The position numbers and the translations under genes were made by a program. A model generated the notes under the pieces. It saw nothing but the letters and a program-made list of their open reading frames with translations, was not told the DNA's origin and made no database searches. Shown in pieces: positions 48,576 to 61,900 of a DNA stretch of 64,000 nucleotides (its first letter is position 1; the number at the start of each line of letters is the position of its first letter). The stretch lies in NCBI GenBank assembly GCA_008360955.1, contig LUCM01004907.1:1-64000 (forward strand), in the 5' to 3' direction. This DNA is from Fasciolopsis buskii. Its lineage: Eukaryota; Platyhelminthes; Trematoda; Plagiorchiida; Fasciolidae.

Positions 48576-50510
48576 ACTATTTACTATTATAAGCATGATA
48601 ACAATAGAACAAGATGTGGATATAACCATACAGGAAAGAGGGCATAATATGAGCGAGAAAAAGTTATTTCTTCTGCGTATTCACTGCACAGCTTTCTTGA
48701 TTTATTGTTGTTATTCATTTTTTGGATGGCACTATTACTAGAGGCAAGCCACTCAACATTTACGCCTCTGACTCTTGTTTTGAACCATGTCTCTGATTCT
48801 CCAACCAACAACAATTCTCGTCTCTTGATCGCCAACGACTAAGGCGAGAAACACTAAAGGAGGCCAAAACTGAAGCTAACTTTTTCATGACTTGACCGTG
48901 TTTGGTAGACGATTCTTTATTCACAGTTACATAGATCTTCCAACACCGGTGTACTTGGCCCAAATCCTCGGAGAAGAGAGTCACCTTGGAAGTTCAGCAC
49001 ATAAACTGCACTACTGACCAATTTGATACATTTTCTGGGGTGAACCATGCGACAAGATTGACTGGATCGTCTAAGAACCATCATACGAGCACGATGCCCG
49101 TATTTTATAACAAGCGGCTGGGGACCACTACATTAGAGAAGGGGGAACTGACAACGTGATTCTGGAGTGGCATAGAACCACATGAAGTCTAATTTGGTTA
49201 AGAGTGGTCACAGACCGGGGGACGGAGAATTGTCATCTAACCCGAAAATATGTACAAATCAACATCTAGAGATTCTAAAAAATGCCATCAGGACCACATC
49301 AGTGTACCATATGCAGGCGATTCGTGGAAATTTGGAATGAATGACAATAAACTGACCACAGTTCACTAGTCAGTAGGCGCAAAGAACCGCGCCTCATGCT
49401 GAAAAGTGACGACACAATACTCCGGATTTAGCGGAACCTTAGATATATCAGTTGGTCAAGGAGACCAAACTAAGTAAACTCAAGAAAGCAACTTGGATCT
49501 TGGTGTTAATCAAACCAGCTACCTGAATGAAAACTGAAATGGCGTCCGCGTGATTTTGCCATTCCCAGACCACCCGTTGTCAAAAATACCGAAATTATCC
49601 GCTCAAGACGTAGTACAGACGCTAAACTTGTGTTCCTGCAGTTTAGTCCATTGAGAAAGTAAGTCACCCTACGGAATGTACCTGATCGTAACTGTCAATG
49701 TTTGACAACTGACAGCTTTCTAATGTCGAGTGCTGTGTACCAGATGAAGCCCAATTGGTTTGCGTCCTTCACAAACGTACCCAGCCTTGTTTCCTGTCCT
49801 TCCTGCCAGGAAAATCTGCCTGACCAAGAAGAAACTGCCAGGACAATGCTAGCTGGGACGTCGTCAGGTCTATAGGGGACGTGTCCAAACCGTTGTCTAC
49901 GGAGATGTAAGCTCGTTGAAAGACGGACTGTGAAGCCGCAATTTCTAGTGGTTTTAACGGGATTTCTGCCACGCTAATTAACAAAAAATAATTTGATCTG
50001 CATCGATCGAGAATCTCCAATAATCTACTAATCCAAACACAATGACAAAGTTCCATAAACAGCAAGTTTGGTTGAACTGCTGGGTTAGACACTCTGAGCC
50101 CGACATAACATGCTTTTAGCCTTACTTAGCTCTTTTGTAGGGCACACCTTTAATCTTCGTACGATCAAATGAGATGGGAGGATAACAGCACGTTTTCCAG
50201 TGGTTCCTTGAAGACTCCCCGGCCGCTCGCTCAAGTTGAGTACGACCCAAGATGTCATAAAAGTGTGGGTTCAACAGATTTATATTCATCGTCATTGGAT
50301 CATCCAGCCATTCAAGAGTAACGACCTTCACATGCGCAACATTGTTCTACCTAGCTTTTTCGACCTACACTATCTGCCAAGTAGTAAAGCTCTGTACGGT
50401 TGAGCGTCAATGTCTTCGCTTTCTACACAGAAGTTTGTCTTCGTCTGGTGCATTTGTGGGTCTTTTTCCCGCATATGGACATGGGCGATATATTATGCAG
50501 CGTTGACAAT

Positions 50511-50645
50511 CAGCCCGAATGACGTGACGGCTAAGGCGTTCGACTAACAATCGTTCGCATCCTAGTTCCGGCGTGCACCTCTGATGATCCGTTACAAGGA
50601 TAGAACGAGTGTTAGGCGTTTCCACAATTTTCAATATCAAATTGG
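50511..50645 (+). mobile_element. tRNA-headed SINE, family 2, keeps CTGATGA core
   Basis: The head GACGTGACGGCTAAGGCGTT and ATCGTTCGCATCC match the 42.0 kb copy. The core reads CTGATGA at 50581-50587, then CC..GG in helix II and TAGAAC in place of CGAAAC. Helix I is imperfect (GCACCT against AGGCGT). Confidence 0.7.
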
Positions 50646-52773
50646 AGGTTTACACTGCATGACGAGCCAGGGTGTAGCCGTTGATTCTCAGATTTTTGGA
50701 GCCACAAGTAAGCTGAGTTACCGCTCTAATTCACAGCAGAACAATCCAGAGAAATGATGAACTATCAACCTGGATACGTTATCAGACTATTGGAAGACAG
50801 TTTTCGCTTATTGATAGCAAGTTCACCTGATGGACATCGAACAGTAAGTTTAGGACCATCATGGACGACGAACACCTCGGATATCTTGACCCTGCAAAAA
50901 TCAGGAGCTCCCGAAATTTCTTGAAGAGTGATGTTACCAGGACTCTCGGTGCTCGTCCGACCTTTAAAGTCGTAATTAGGCCGTCGACGATGCGCGCTGA
51001 GTGAATGCTCCTTTAGGAACGACTGTAATGGAATTTTAGATGACGGATAAAGGGTTTTCTAATATCAATTAAAAAATTCAGAAAATGGAGGCTAACTTCT
51101 ATCGTAGAGACTTCATGCGATCTAGCCGTATAAAGCTAATTTCGAAACATCGTGAACCAAGATTAGCAAGTGTAGACGCAATCTAGAAATCACAAAGAAT
51201 TCTATAAAATAACACGTTGACTGAAGATGTTCTAGATGGGGAACGTTCCATCATTGGGCCAAGATGTTCCATCTCATTAAGCAGTATGAGGATTTTGATT
51301 TCTCAAAGCACATTTCGCGAACTGCAGAGTCGTTCAGAAATCTGCTACGTGGCAGTGAAAATGTTTTCAAGTGGCGATAGCGAGATTTGAGGTTCTTGCA
51401 TTGTGCCGATCGAGAACTCGGCAGTTAACAGGTGAACCGATAGTCCGGAATGAGGCGGTATTTACTTTACAAGATAAAAAGCAGTATAATCTGATCTAGT
51501 GTCAGATGACCGAAGAATAATGATTGCCTATAGAAACTTGCCACACCTCACTGGCATAGAACACTGCCGAGTGACGGTGCTCGTAGACGACTGGACCAAG
51601 CAACTTCAAGCGAATGTTACCTATGAAATACCACCTGGCAAAAATTAAGCCATTGTGGTGGTAAATCTACGGTATCGATCCATGACCCTAAATTCGTCAG
51701 ACCGATTTACACAAATATGGTTACCCGACCAGCATCGCTACAATCTGAACGACCGGATGCACACGATGAACGTGATCCGAAGGGCACATTTGCAGAAACC
51801 TTGTCTCTAGATAGGTTGATCCGACTGGGCGTAATGTATAGAAACGGGTGTGGTTTTGAGCTCTTTTAGAACGTGTTACCAACTAATGAGTTCGAATAGT
51901 CTCGCCTGAACAATTAGGTGTATTTGCGGATCGGAATCACGATAAGACATCACATTATGTACCGAATATGCAAAATATCTAGCCATATTACAACTTGGAA
52001 ACAAATTCCAGTGCAATTAAACTGTCTTCTCCGGGGATGGATTGCAAAATAAAGATAGTGGAGACAACAAGAGATCGAACAGTAGACCATGTGCTTTCAA
52101 AATGCGGAACATAGACACGAATTATCGGGGATCCAAAGAGTAGACAGCACAAAAGCTTACTGGCTAAAGTCCTACAACAAACGATCAAGCGAGCAGCACA
52201 AAGTGTATTTTAAAACCAGGTCCCATTAAAAAAGAGAAACGGGATCCAAACAACAGTTTTAATTCGGGAAGATTGAGGAGATAAATAATCAGCTGAGATT
52301 TACATACATAAGAAAGTACGGCGACATCGCGTAATAATACACAGCAACTGGTTGACTGAACGAGCACGGTGCACGTGTGAGACAGAGACAGAGAGTCGTT
52401 GCACTTTTAAGCGACCAAAAAATCTTCGAATATAAGAATTATAAAGAACAGGAAACTCGAGTGATAAAACAGACAAGCAGAAAAATAGCTTAATAAAATT
52501 CACGCTCACACACCAGCACGTTCAATTAGCGAAATTCCAGACGAACAGGGTACATAGATCAAACAGGTCAACCAGTAAACGGGGATTGCAATTAAAGCAC
52601 GAAAAAATGCATAAAGGAAATTTGATATGGCGCTGCGAAATGCGAAGAAACGAAATTACACAATAACTTGAGAAAAAATGAGAACGGAAATGAATTCTGA
52701 GACCGATCCGTGAATGAATAGATAGAAGCATAAAAGCGATGCAATTCATCGAAATTCCTACATTTCACTTTAA

Positions 52774-52909
52774 TCATACAATAGTTCCAGGCCAAGAAAC
52801 AATTCGTAATTTAACTTCGCCCGTACAATGTTTTAACAAAGCGACTGCGTGTGCGTGGGAAATGTTGGTCAATGGATAGTGATCTACTGAAAGTAGTATA
52901 TCGCCACAT
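52774..52909 (-). CDS. LNX: LNX last exon: end of fourth PDZ domain and stop
   Basis: The acceptor CACTATTTCAG| leads into KCGDILLSVDHYPL, then helix alpha-B from SHAHAVALLK, again with His at its first position, and the last strand VKLRIVSWPGTIV followed by TGA at 52776-52774. The end of the PDZ is essentially the end of the protein, as in LNX1/2. The terminal T-I-V fits a class I PDZ ligand, so the tail could bind PDZ domains itself (inference). No AATAAA was found in the next 700 bases downstream; ATTAAA overlaps the stop region and occurs again near 52260. Confidence 0.9.
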
Positions 52910-55900
52910 CTGAAATAGTGAAGGGTAAAATGATCCGGTAAACAATGGGAAATAAATTTTTTACTTGAAACAGAGGAGAGATGTACCTAGCCACAGCTAA
53001 CGTTAATATGAATCGCAGGTTTTCAGTACCACCTACTGACCGACGCACTTAAATGCGGATAAAAAGTAACCATCAAACTGGTATTTGGGAGCAAATAACA
53101 AATTCAGGACAGTTAAACAAGCAGCTGCTGACTGGAAACCGGACTGCCAACAACGTGGTGGGAATTCGCCTAACAATCGTTCATTCTGTAAAATAGCAGA
53201 AGAGTCTGAAGATTGCACAATGGCGTAGTGAGTGTAGTCCGCCATTACACTAAGGTCCCGAGCCTTTGTCTCAGCACGAGGCACTTTATACTCGGACGTC
53301 GGCTTTGCTGGAACCCTGGGGAGTGTTATGACCGTGATCGGAAATGACCAAAAGGCTGTTGCACTGGAATGTCGATAACCTTGGAGCTGATCTTCGAGTG
53401 CTTTTCGTTGACTCATCTTTTGAGTGAACGGTGCTATGGGGTAGCAACCAATGCCAAAGTAGATCAGTGCAAGGTTAATGGCTACCAAAACTGAGCGGAA
53501 ATGGATCGGTCACTAATTCTGCTACCTAAGCGATCAAGTCTCCTGACAAACTTCAATTGCATCTTGGGAAGCCGGGTAGCACTGTACCCAGTGGTGGACA
53601 ATCGAAGACGTGAGCGAAGTCTCTCACAAACAGTATATTCCTTTTCTTTTTGTCTTTTATCTGGATTGCTCTTCCTGACCTCACAGATCTACACGCCAAC
53701 CTGAGTTGAATACTCATGATGACACCTCGAGCAGTCTTTGACAAGCTGATGATCCGTTGCAATAAGTGTTTATTTCCCCTACTTTCAGACGTTCAAATTC
53801 CGCCAAGAGCGATCGCTCAGCTCCTTAGCACAATCTATCAAGATGTACCTTTCGAATGTCACCAAAACTACACCCCAGCAGGTGACTTTCCTGTTCACAT
53901 TGAAGTGGATACCCCGGTCCGTTGTTTTGCTGCCTGGAGCGGACTAGCAAAGTGTAACCGGACAATGCAAGAAAAAATTGGGGAAAAAGTGAGTTATTTT
54001 GGCATCTTTTGAAAGTGTCATGCAGTTAGATGGGAAAACCCTGAATTTGAGTGTTAGGGGATAACGGGTTAGAAATCCTCATTACTAAGCCACCAATGGG
54101 TTGGACTGCGAAACGACAGTTCTGTTAACGTCTACCCTCCAACTCGGTGGTTTAATGGGTGACGCATGCACCGTAATTCGTGAAAATACACATAATTCTC
54201 TCATGGATAATTGTTCCGTGGCTCCAGTCTACGCTAACCTCCGATATTCTCATTTATCTTTCGAGCCAAGTCCGACAAGTATTTTCTGGGAGTAACCTTC
54301 TATGGGTCTCATCGATGGGTTGTTGTCACTTAGGACTAAAATAGAATAAGCAGCAAGGCAGAGTTGCTTATAGAAAACTAACACTAAACTGATTTACGGT
54401 GAATTACGATAGCCAGACTAAAAACGGAGGTGAAAATTTGCCCTCATACGCATGCGTCAAATCGTTACTTGGTTTGATAAATACTCACATCCCGGCTAAA
54501 TGAAATGCGGGGAAATTTCTGGAAATCAATTACTACTCAGACCTTAGTGAGTAGAAAGAAGATACACTGGGATAGGGAAATGTGAGTTCATGCTGTAAGC
54601 TGTACTGCCGAATTATAGCGACATGGGGAATGCGAATTGTCCACGCACCGGTAACTTGTGAACAGGACCGCACTAGCTGTCACTAACCAAAGGGGGAACT
54701 ACGAATGAGACAACGTGGAGGTCGTTTTGCACTTCAGTGATGTGGGTATCAGAAATTGGACTCATCACTCCGGCCAGTTTTTGAGCGGATACAGTGAAAT
54801 GGTATGAATGTGGACCGATGCGCACAGCGAACAAACTGTTACTGTGAGTCACAGCAGCGCCATTATAACCTTCGAGATTATTCAGACGTGAACGCATAGG
54901 ATTGTTGGATGTGTGAAATCGATGAAAACGGAATTCACCATCAAAAGTCTAGATTCAATCCACCGCGGTAGTGGTTGGGACAACTATACAATTAATATCA
55001 GCTCGACAGTTTTGCCCTCAACCGATTCTGTTAAGATCTAACATTTCTGAGTTCCTAAGTGCGGGTTACCAACACGTCAAACACTATGATGAGTCATCGT
55101 GGGTGTGTGGACTATTTCTCAGTGCACGTGGTCTACCCTATGTACAAAACAAGGTAGTAAGCCTCGCTCAATCCTAGTTGACTGTGAAGGAGCACGAGTG
55201 AAAAAATCAAAAACAAGAAAAACGAACTTACTTGAGACGTCCATCTCGATAACACGGTGATCCGGGGACAATGGATTTGATCACAATCGGACGCGGAGTG
55301 GGAGTCTTTTTGGTCTCCACTAGACTGCCTGTTTCCTTAGAGGACGTCTCAGGCTGTTAGAGTAAAGATAACATATTATTACTGTTCATATTTAGATAGA
55401 ATGGAGTGCATATGGAATGGCAAGGTATTTAGTAATTGATATCTAGATGAGCTAATATGAAAGGCTATCATATTTGCCTTGAGCGGCTACTCTTAGGATA
55501 AGTGCTGTAGTTTATCTGAAGTAAAATTAGACAGAAAGCAAGAACAAATTGTCATCTTTCATGCAGGAAACTATTATGGTGATTTTAAACTGCAATCGGA
55601 GCACCTGTTGTCGGAGGGACAGTGATCCATGGATCTAATCCACCAATATAAACGACGGGAGTTACAAAAACACGGGCAGTATGACGATTAGTTCAAGCAG
55701 GGGGAAATGAGAGCATAGGAATGCAAATATGACGTGGATGAAATTAGCCTAATAGAAGAATCATGCCAACGAAACCTGTTGGTGGTCACATACCACCATT
55801 CGGAAGCAAAAAATCAACACATACCCCTGGTTCATCGGCATCCGCGAAAAAATCATTTCCACCTATTATGCTGAATCCCAAACCAACTACCGGATCACGC

Positions 55901-58900
55901 ATGAGAACCACAAGACGAGGGATCTGACAGTATCGTGGTAACTGGAGCCAGAATAGCCAGCTGGGAATAAAGTTACGATCCTCCAAACTGCACTCAGGAC
56001 CTTTGAGTAACCTCAGGGTAACCTGAATTGATCAGGGGATTGGTCGAAAGAAAATGAAACCACAGATATTTTAAAATAAGCTTAAAATAGTTGTCCTATG
56101 CTGAAGCAGGCGTTTTTAGAAATGCCGACGAAGAGAATAACAACAACTTATAACTTACGAGTTTAAAATTGATGATCATAATCACTCAATTCAATGGAAG
56201 TGACTATCTGACATTAACAATTAATTTTCATGATATATTTGTCATCAGTATTTTTCCGAGCAATTTTAGGACCACTGACGTGCTAACGATTGGTCGGAAT
56301 TTGATAGTGTATTTTTGAGCTACTGGTTTGATCAAAGCCATTTTCCGACAGCCTGGGTTGATTAGGTAGCTAAAATAAACATATTATCCTCCAGGAATGA
56401 AGATGGCACATTGTCCGACTCGCTCGTTTTTTGAGATCTTCTGGATCAACTCCCTCCAGGACTGCGAGATGTAGATTTATTGAATATGGAAAATTCATCG
56501 GCAAATGTAATGGCAATTACATCAGTGGTATTTACGAAGCTCTGATTAGGCGATTGTAACTTCAGTGTGTATCCGAGCCACACCGAATACCTTTCGTGTA
56601 ACCGCTTCCGCGCATAACGTTTAGCTACAGCTTTTTGTTGCAAAGAACTGGATTAACATATACCATTCTCGGCCAAGAAGTTCAATTCTGCCGTTCTAGT
56701 TATTGTTTTTTTCTCCTGTTGGTCAAAGTGGAGTGTTAGGACCAGTCGATTGTGCTATCGATTGCTGAGCGAGCCCAGACCAATTCTACCATCAACGCAT
56801 CATGGGGGCGTCATTGTTTACGGATGTTGCGGTTCGCTCTCAGACAGGACGTGAGCAGGTGATGATGTGGGTGCACATGGATGTGTGAATGTGCGGCTGG
56901 ACGAAATTACCACAATCACGGCCAATCCCGTCTTGGATCCCACCATAAAATATGTTCGAGAATGACAAAAATAGTCTTGTATCGTCAGCCTTTCAGTCAC
57001 GAAAATTTGCACAAAACTGATAAATTTTAGTAAAGCATTCATAAAGTCCCGGTAATGGGGAGAGTCAGTACTGTGAATTGTATGATTCCTTCAGCAGTTG
57101 TTTATTTCGTTATCGGTTTGATCTTTGAAAAAAAGAAGACTCAATGGCTTGAAAAATTGTCCCATGAATTACCGGTTTTGTTTTGGACAACCTACTAAAT
57201 CATGTCAACTTTCGCAAACCTCCATGCACATTGTCCTGGACAACTGAGAAGCACCGAAAAAACACTTGTTAGAAAAATTTTCGTATCTTGAAATCGGAAC
57301 GTGAAAATATCCAACGAACTGAGTGTTATGGTTGCTCAGATATTTTATCCTGCATTGGCGTGCTGATAGGAGTTGGGATAAGCAAACAGCTATTTCACCA
57401 ATCTGCATCAAGGACCGTCGTTATAGATGATTCCAAAATCTCGTCTGCGATAGGAAAACAGCAATGGAAAAAATCGGCGAGGCCATCCAGTCAAATAAGT
57501 TTACAATCGACGTCGTCTTTGAAGATGATCGGCGGTGACTGCCGAGCTGACTGATCTCTGACTGCCAGTGTGGAGATGGCTAAACCCTGATTCGAAACCA
57601 ACCAGGGACAGCGCAAAAAACAAAAATCACAAGGTTTTTCGCCACCTGTGGCATACGGGCGCCTACTATAACTTGCTCCATCTGAATGGGGTACGAACTG
57701 ACTCATTAGTCACCTGCCCCGTGTGGGTTACGAAACCCTTAGTGTCATGTAGGCTAGACTTTGTTAATTGTTCGGAGAAGGATCTACTAATAAAGCACTC
57801 TATTACGGTTTGCGAAACCCAATACTATCCACCTCATTGACGAACCACGGATTCCAGTGGATTGCCGGGAAGGTAGAAGTGGAGCTATTACGTTGTAACG
57901 ACTGAAGATGATTGAATCCTTGGCACGAGCTAATCAGGAACAGTCACACAAAGCAATACGGACCCTGTCAAAAGCTCTCCACAACAGAAAAAGGCCACTC
58001 TATCAAAAAATTAATATTGGATAACCAGAACTCAGATACACAGCACGACTCCACCATACGACAGCCCCAGCTCAAGTAGTTACTCAAGACAATCGGACCA
58101 ACACGGCCAGAGGAAGCGCCAAAAGAAGGAGGGCAAGCGCTTTCAGGGTTACTAAATCGGACCAGGAATGTTCAGCTAAGTGTAACACAGACCGAGCGCG
58201 AGCGTGATTTGGAAAAGAGCAATACGCACGGCCGAGTACGAATCTAAGAACTGAACGTGTTTCACCGTTCAATATATGTGTAAATCATTTGTTTGCCCCC
58301 TTGCTACAACATAGCTGGGGAACTCTAAGTACTATTCTTCTTTTCCTTCGTCATGGTCCGGATGACAAAAGATTTATAGACAGGTTCGTGCAAACTGTAT
58401 GTTATGCATATTTCTTGCAGTACACGGCACGGAGTTATCCATATTTTCGACTCTATGAGTTCACTCAATCTCGACATGTTTCTCGTTAGAGACCAAATAT
58501 CATTATTTAGTATGGTTCGTAAACATGCATGGCAAACACCCTCTCAGGATTATTCTTCAATCAGCAAAATATAGAATATTTCCACTTGGGATTACGGTGC
58601 CATTTGTGCAGACTATCGAAAGATGATTCTTGGATGAAGAGCTTTCATGCACACTTCTGACGCCACAAATTCGATTCTGGTGAGAAATATCAATCAATTC
58701 GGAGTGTACAAGTATGTGGATGTTTGGACAAGAGAGCATCGGATACGCATACCTGACGAGCGACAATAACCGCGAGACCGGCCGTGTGCTCCTGGGCAAA
58801 TTTTGCTTACGCATCCAGATACTAATTCCTATTACTATATCTACATACCTATATTCTCGGGCATTCTGCACACGTTCCTAATGTNCTGGTCGTGCGGCCG

Positions 58901-61900
58901 ATGTACATTGTCCCACAGGAACATGTGAATGAATAGATACAAAACGAGGCTGCAGAATCAGGGACTTTGTCTTTCAACCATAATGACACTACGGGGCGGG
59001 ATTTGAACAGGATACGAAGCTTGGCTGCGTAGAATGTCTTATTGATAGCACTAGTCAGTCTTCGTCGTGCTATTTCTGCTAGCGTGTCACCTTTGAATGG
59101 CAGATATATGTATACCGGCTTTCTCTCCACCGTCGCCCTCCTAGGAACTTCCTGTTCTGTCTCCAACATCTTGTCGATTAATCTAATTGGGAAACCATTT
59201 TCAGTGAATACTCTTCCGAGCGTCTGCAGTTCAGCTTCAAGAGTATCTTCTGTGCATATTCTTTTTGCTCTGGCAATCAAACATCTAATTAAGTTCCTCT
59301 TCACATTAAGAGGTACAAAGCTGTGGAAGTTGATGTATTGCCCATTCCATGTGGCTTTCCTGTGTACTGATCGCCGAATTGAGCCGTCTTCTCGACGACT
59401 TAGTCGTACATCTAAGAAAGCTATTTCACTGTTTAGCTCCATCTCTGTTGTGAATTTCAAATTTGCGTGAGCCGAGTTGAACACATTCAACAGTTGTTTA
59501 GTTTTAGTCGAGGGGTTGAGTACACAGAAGATGTCATCCACATAACGCTTGTATAAGTAGAGCGATTGTATTGACGACTCGAGTGGTCCACGTTCCAGCT
59601 TTGCCATGAAAATGTCAGCTAGTAGCGGACCGAGTGGGGATCCCATCGCTACGCCGTCCTTTTGACGGTAAATTTGATTATTGAATTTAAATTGGACGTT
59701 GTAGGTACAAAAGAACAATAGTTGTTTCAAGTCTGCTATCGGAAGACTCGTCGCTAAGCCATTGCTCTCGATGTAGTCACAGAGGTATTCGATTGTCTCC
59801 GTGATCGGAACGTTGGTAAAAAGGGCGGTGACGTCTAAAGAAAGCATCCTTCGTCCCTTCATATTTAGTTCTTTTACGGAACCGATAAGCTCAAATGTGT
59901 CTTTGAGACTATGTTTTGCTACCTTCTGTCTGACGGGTTCCAGTAACCTAGCTAACCATTTTGCCACAGCATGGTACGGCGAATTGCACATGTCGAGAAT
60001 AGGCCTCATAGGTACTCCATTTTTGTGTAATTTGGGTAGGCCGTATAATCTCGGAATAGTATATATACAAAGCATCATTAATATGAAAACCACCGTAGTT
60101 GGCCTTGTGACAGTTGCCGTAACAGCGGCAAATTTCAAATTATTGCGGATCAGATGAAAAAATCATGGCGCATATGAATGCCGTAATAATTCCACGAACG
60201 ACTGAAAATGCGCAACAACCATATTTAAACGTCCATCGAGTGACTGGAAGGGTTAATTAGTTGATCTTCCACGGGACCGGTAATACCTGGAGGAACTAAC
60301 TCGCAATAAACTCCGATTAACTAAGACGTAGATGACAGGGACTTGGAGTTGAATGACAAACCTAGTCATGTGCACTTCCTGAAATTTCAAATAGATCATC
60401 AACTAGAAACGGGGCACCCAGTCGATTCTGATGCTGAAAAAGTTGGTTCTCATTTTAGTCGTAGACAGGGTGGAAAAACAGGAATATTTTATTGAATGAT
60501 CTTGTATGCACTTAAATCTGCCGACACGTTTCGCAAAACGAAACACTGGCTCAATTCAAAGAAACCCTGAACACTCAGGTAGAATCTATTGCAGCAGCAA
60601 TCTGAATGTATGGGGACCCGATGACAATAGGGACTCAACTCAAAGCGGAAGAACTGTACTCACCTGAGTGCAGGTATCGCGAGCATTTTTTAGAGCCTCC
60701 ACGGCGCGTTCGTGTGATAAACCTAACAGTTCGATATCATTCACAGCCAGCAAAATATCACCTCGAAAAACACGACCAGAACGTGCTACGAGTCCGTTTG
60801 GAGATAAGTTAGTAACATAAATTGGCACATCCCCACGTTGACTAGCCACTCCACCAGCAACGGACATTCCCAATGATTCACCTGGTCGTTTGGTTAATAC
60901 AAGAACCTGTGCAACCGACAGAACCAGCAGGAAAGGGGCGTGAGGAAAGATAAACAGAGAGAGGTAAGCGCTTTAGACATTAGGTGATTAGATTTGTTCG
61001 TGAAATTATTCAAAACTCAATTGATGAGTGATTAGAACGAAAAAACGCTCAGTCAATTTATCTCTTACAAGGAATTACCAACAACTACAAACCAAAAAAT
61101 AATGGGAGATGAACCATTCGGAGTCAAGCACCCGGTGATTACCACTACAACGTTTGACACCATTTTCGTGACGGGCCCTCAAACCCAGTAATTTGCGATC
61201 CTAAGGGAAAACAACTTCAAATTGTGGACATTTAGTTCCCCAAGAAGCCTAAATCTATCGAAGACATTACATTACAGACCAACATGGCAATCCAACTGAA
61301 TGCTTAACTCACGGTCTCAGTCCTGCGGCCGAACCCTATTAAGGCAGATGGATCACCTGCTTAACGCTTACACAGTTGTTATTGGGGAGTTGCGCATTAA
61401 CAATGTGTGGTGGGTTATTTCATAGATATATTATCAAAAACTACGAATGCTTCAAATGATATGAAGGAAAGCAACAATCAAATGATACATTTCGTCACAG
61501 TCAGCATAAGGCACTCAGGATGATTAGGAGAAATACTGAGGGTTCGACGATGCATTCAAACAGTGTTATTACTGAAAATCGACAGCTAAATTACCAACCT
61601 AAGAAAAACCGAGCAAAGCTGTATCCAAAGTGGGACAGTTGATAATCAAAAGATTATCTAGGGCAGTCAAATGAACGTCGTAGTAAGAAATGAAAATAAC
61701 GAACAATGATGAGTCATTTTCGTGAGGTTCTGACTGCTGAACCAGTCGAGGTGGCATCACCAATGCGTGCGCGCAGTTGGTGGTGTTCCGTATTTATGGG
61801 TGTACCACAAGCTCTTACCTTTGGCGTCTTTGACGACATTGGCGAGGCAACTACAATTTCTGATGGTTATTTAGTCATAACGGATGGTTTGTAAGGGAGC

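Larger units (their letters stand above)
47830..52773. other. Spacer between LNX and the unrecognised gene
   Basis: It holds the LNX 3' end region, one family 2 SINE, and the Penelope unit pair. Minus frames of 107 codons (50092-49769) and 69 codons (50331-50122) are unrecognised. Any promoter of the downstream gene would be near 47.8-48.0 kb; no clear TATA box was seen there. Confidence 0.5.

Noticed and set aside
52774..52785. Splice donor ATT|GTATGA after the last PDZ strand
   Set aside because: The frame reaches TGA within six bases at the position where LNX proteins end, so a stop is the better reading.
53033..53488. 151-codon minus frame as an LNX exon
   Set aside because: The PDZ exons on either side join exactly without it, and its sequence is not PDZ-like.
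54673..54897. 74-codon minus frame as an LNX exon
   Set aside because: It ends in a stop and would interrupt the fourth PDZ domain.
59042..59470. 142-codon plus frame (and a 118-codon one at 59801-60157)
   Set aside because: Antisense shadows of the Penelope RT frame.
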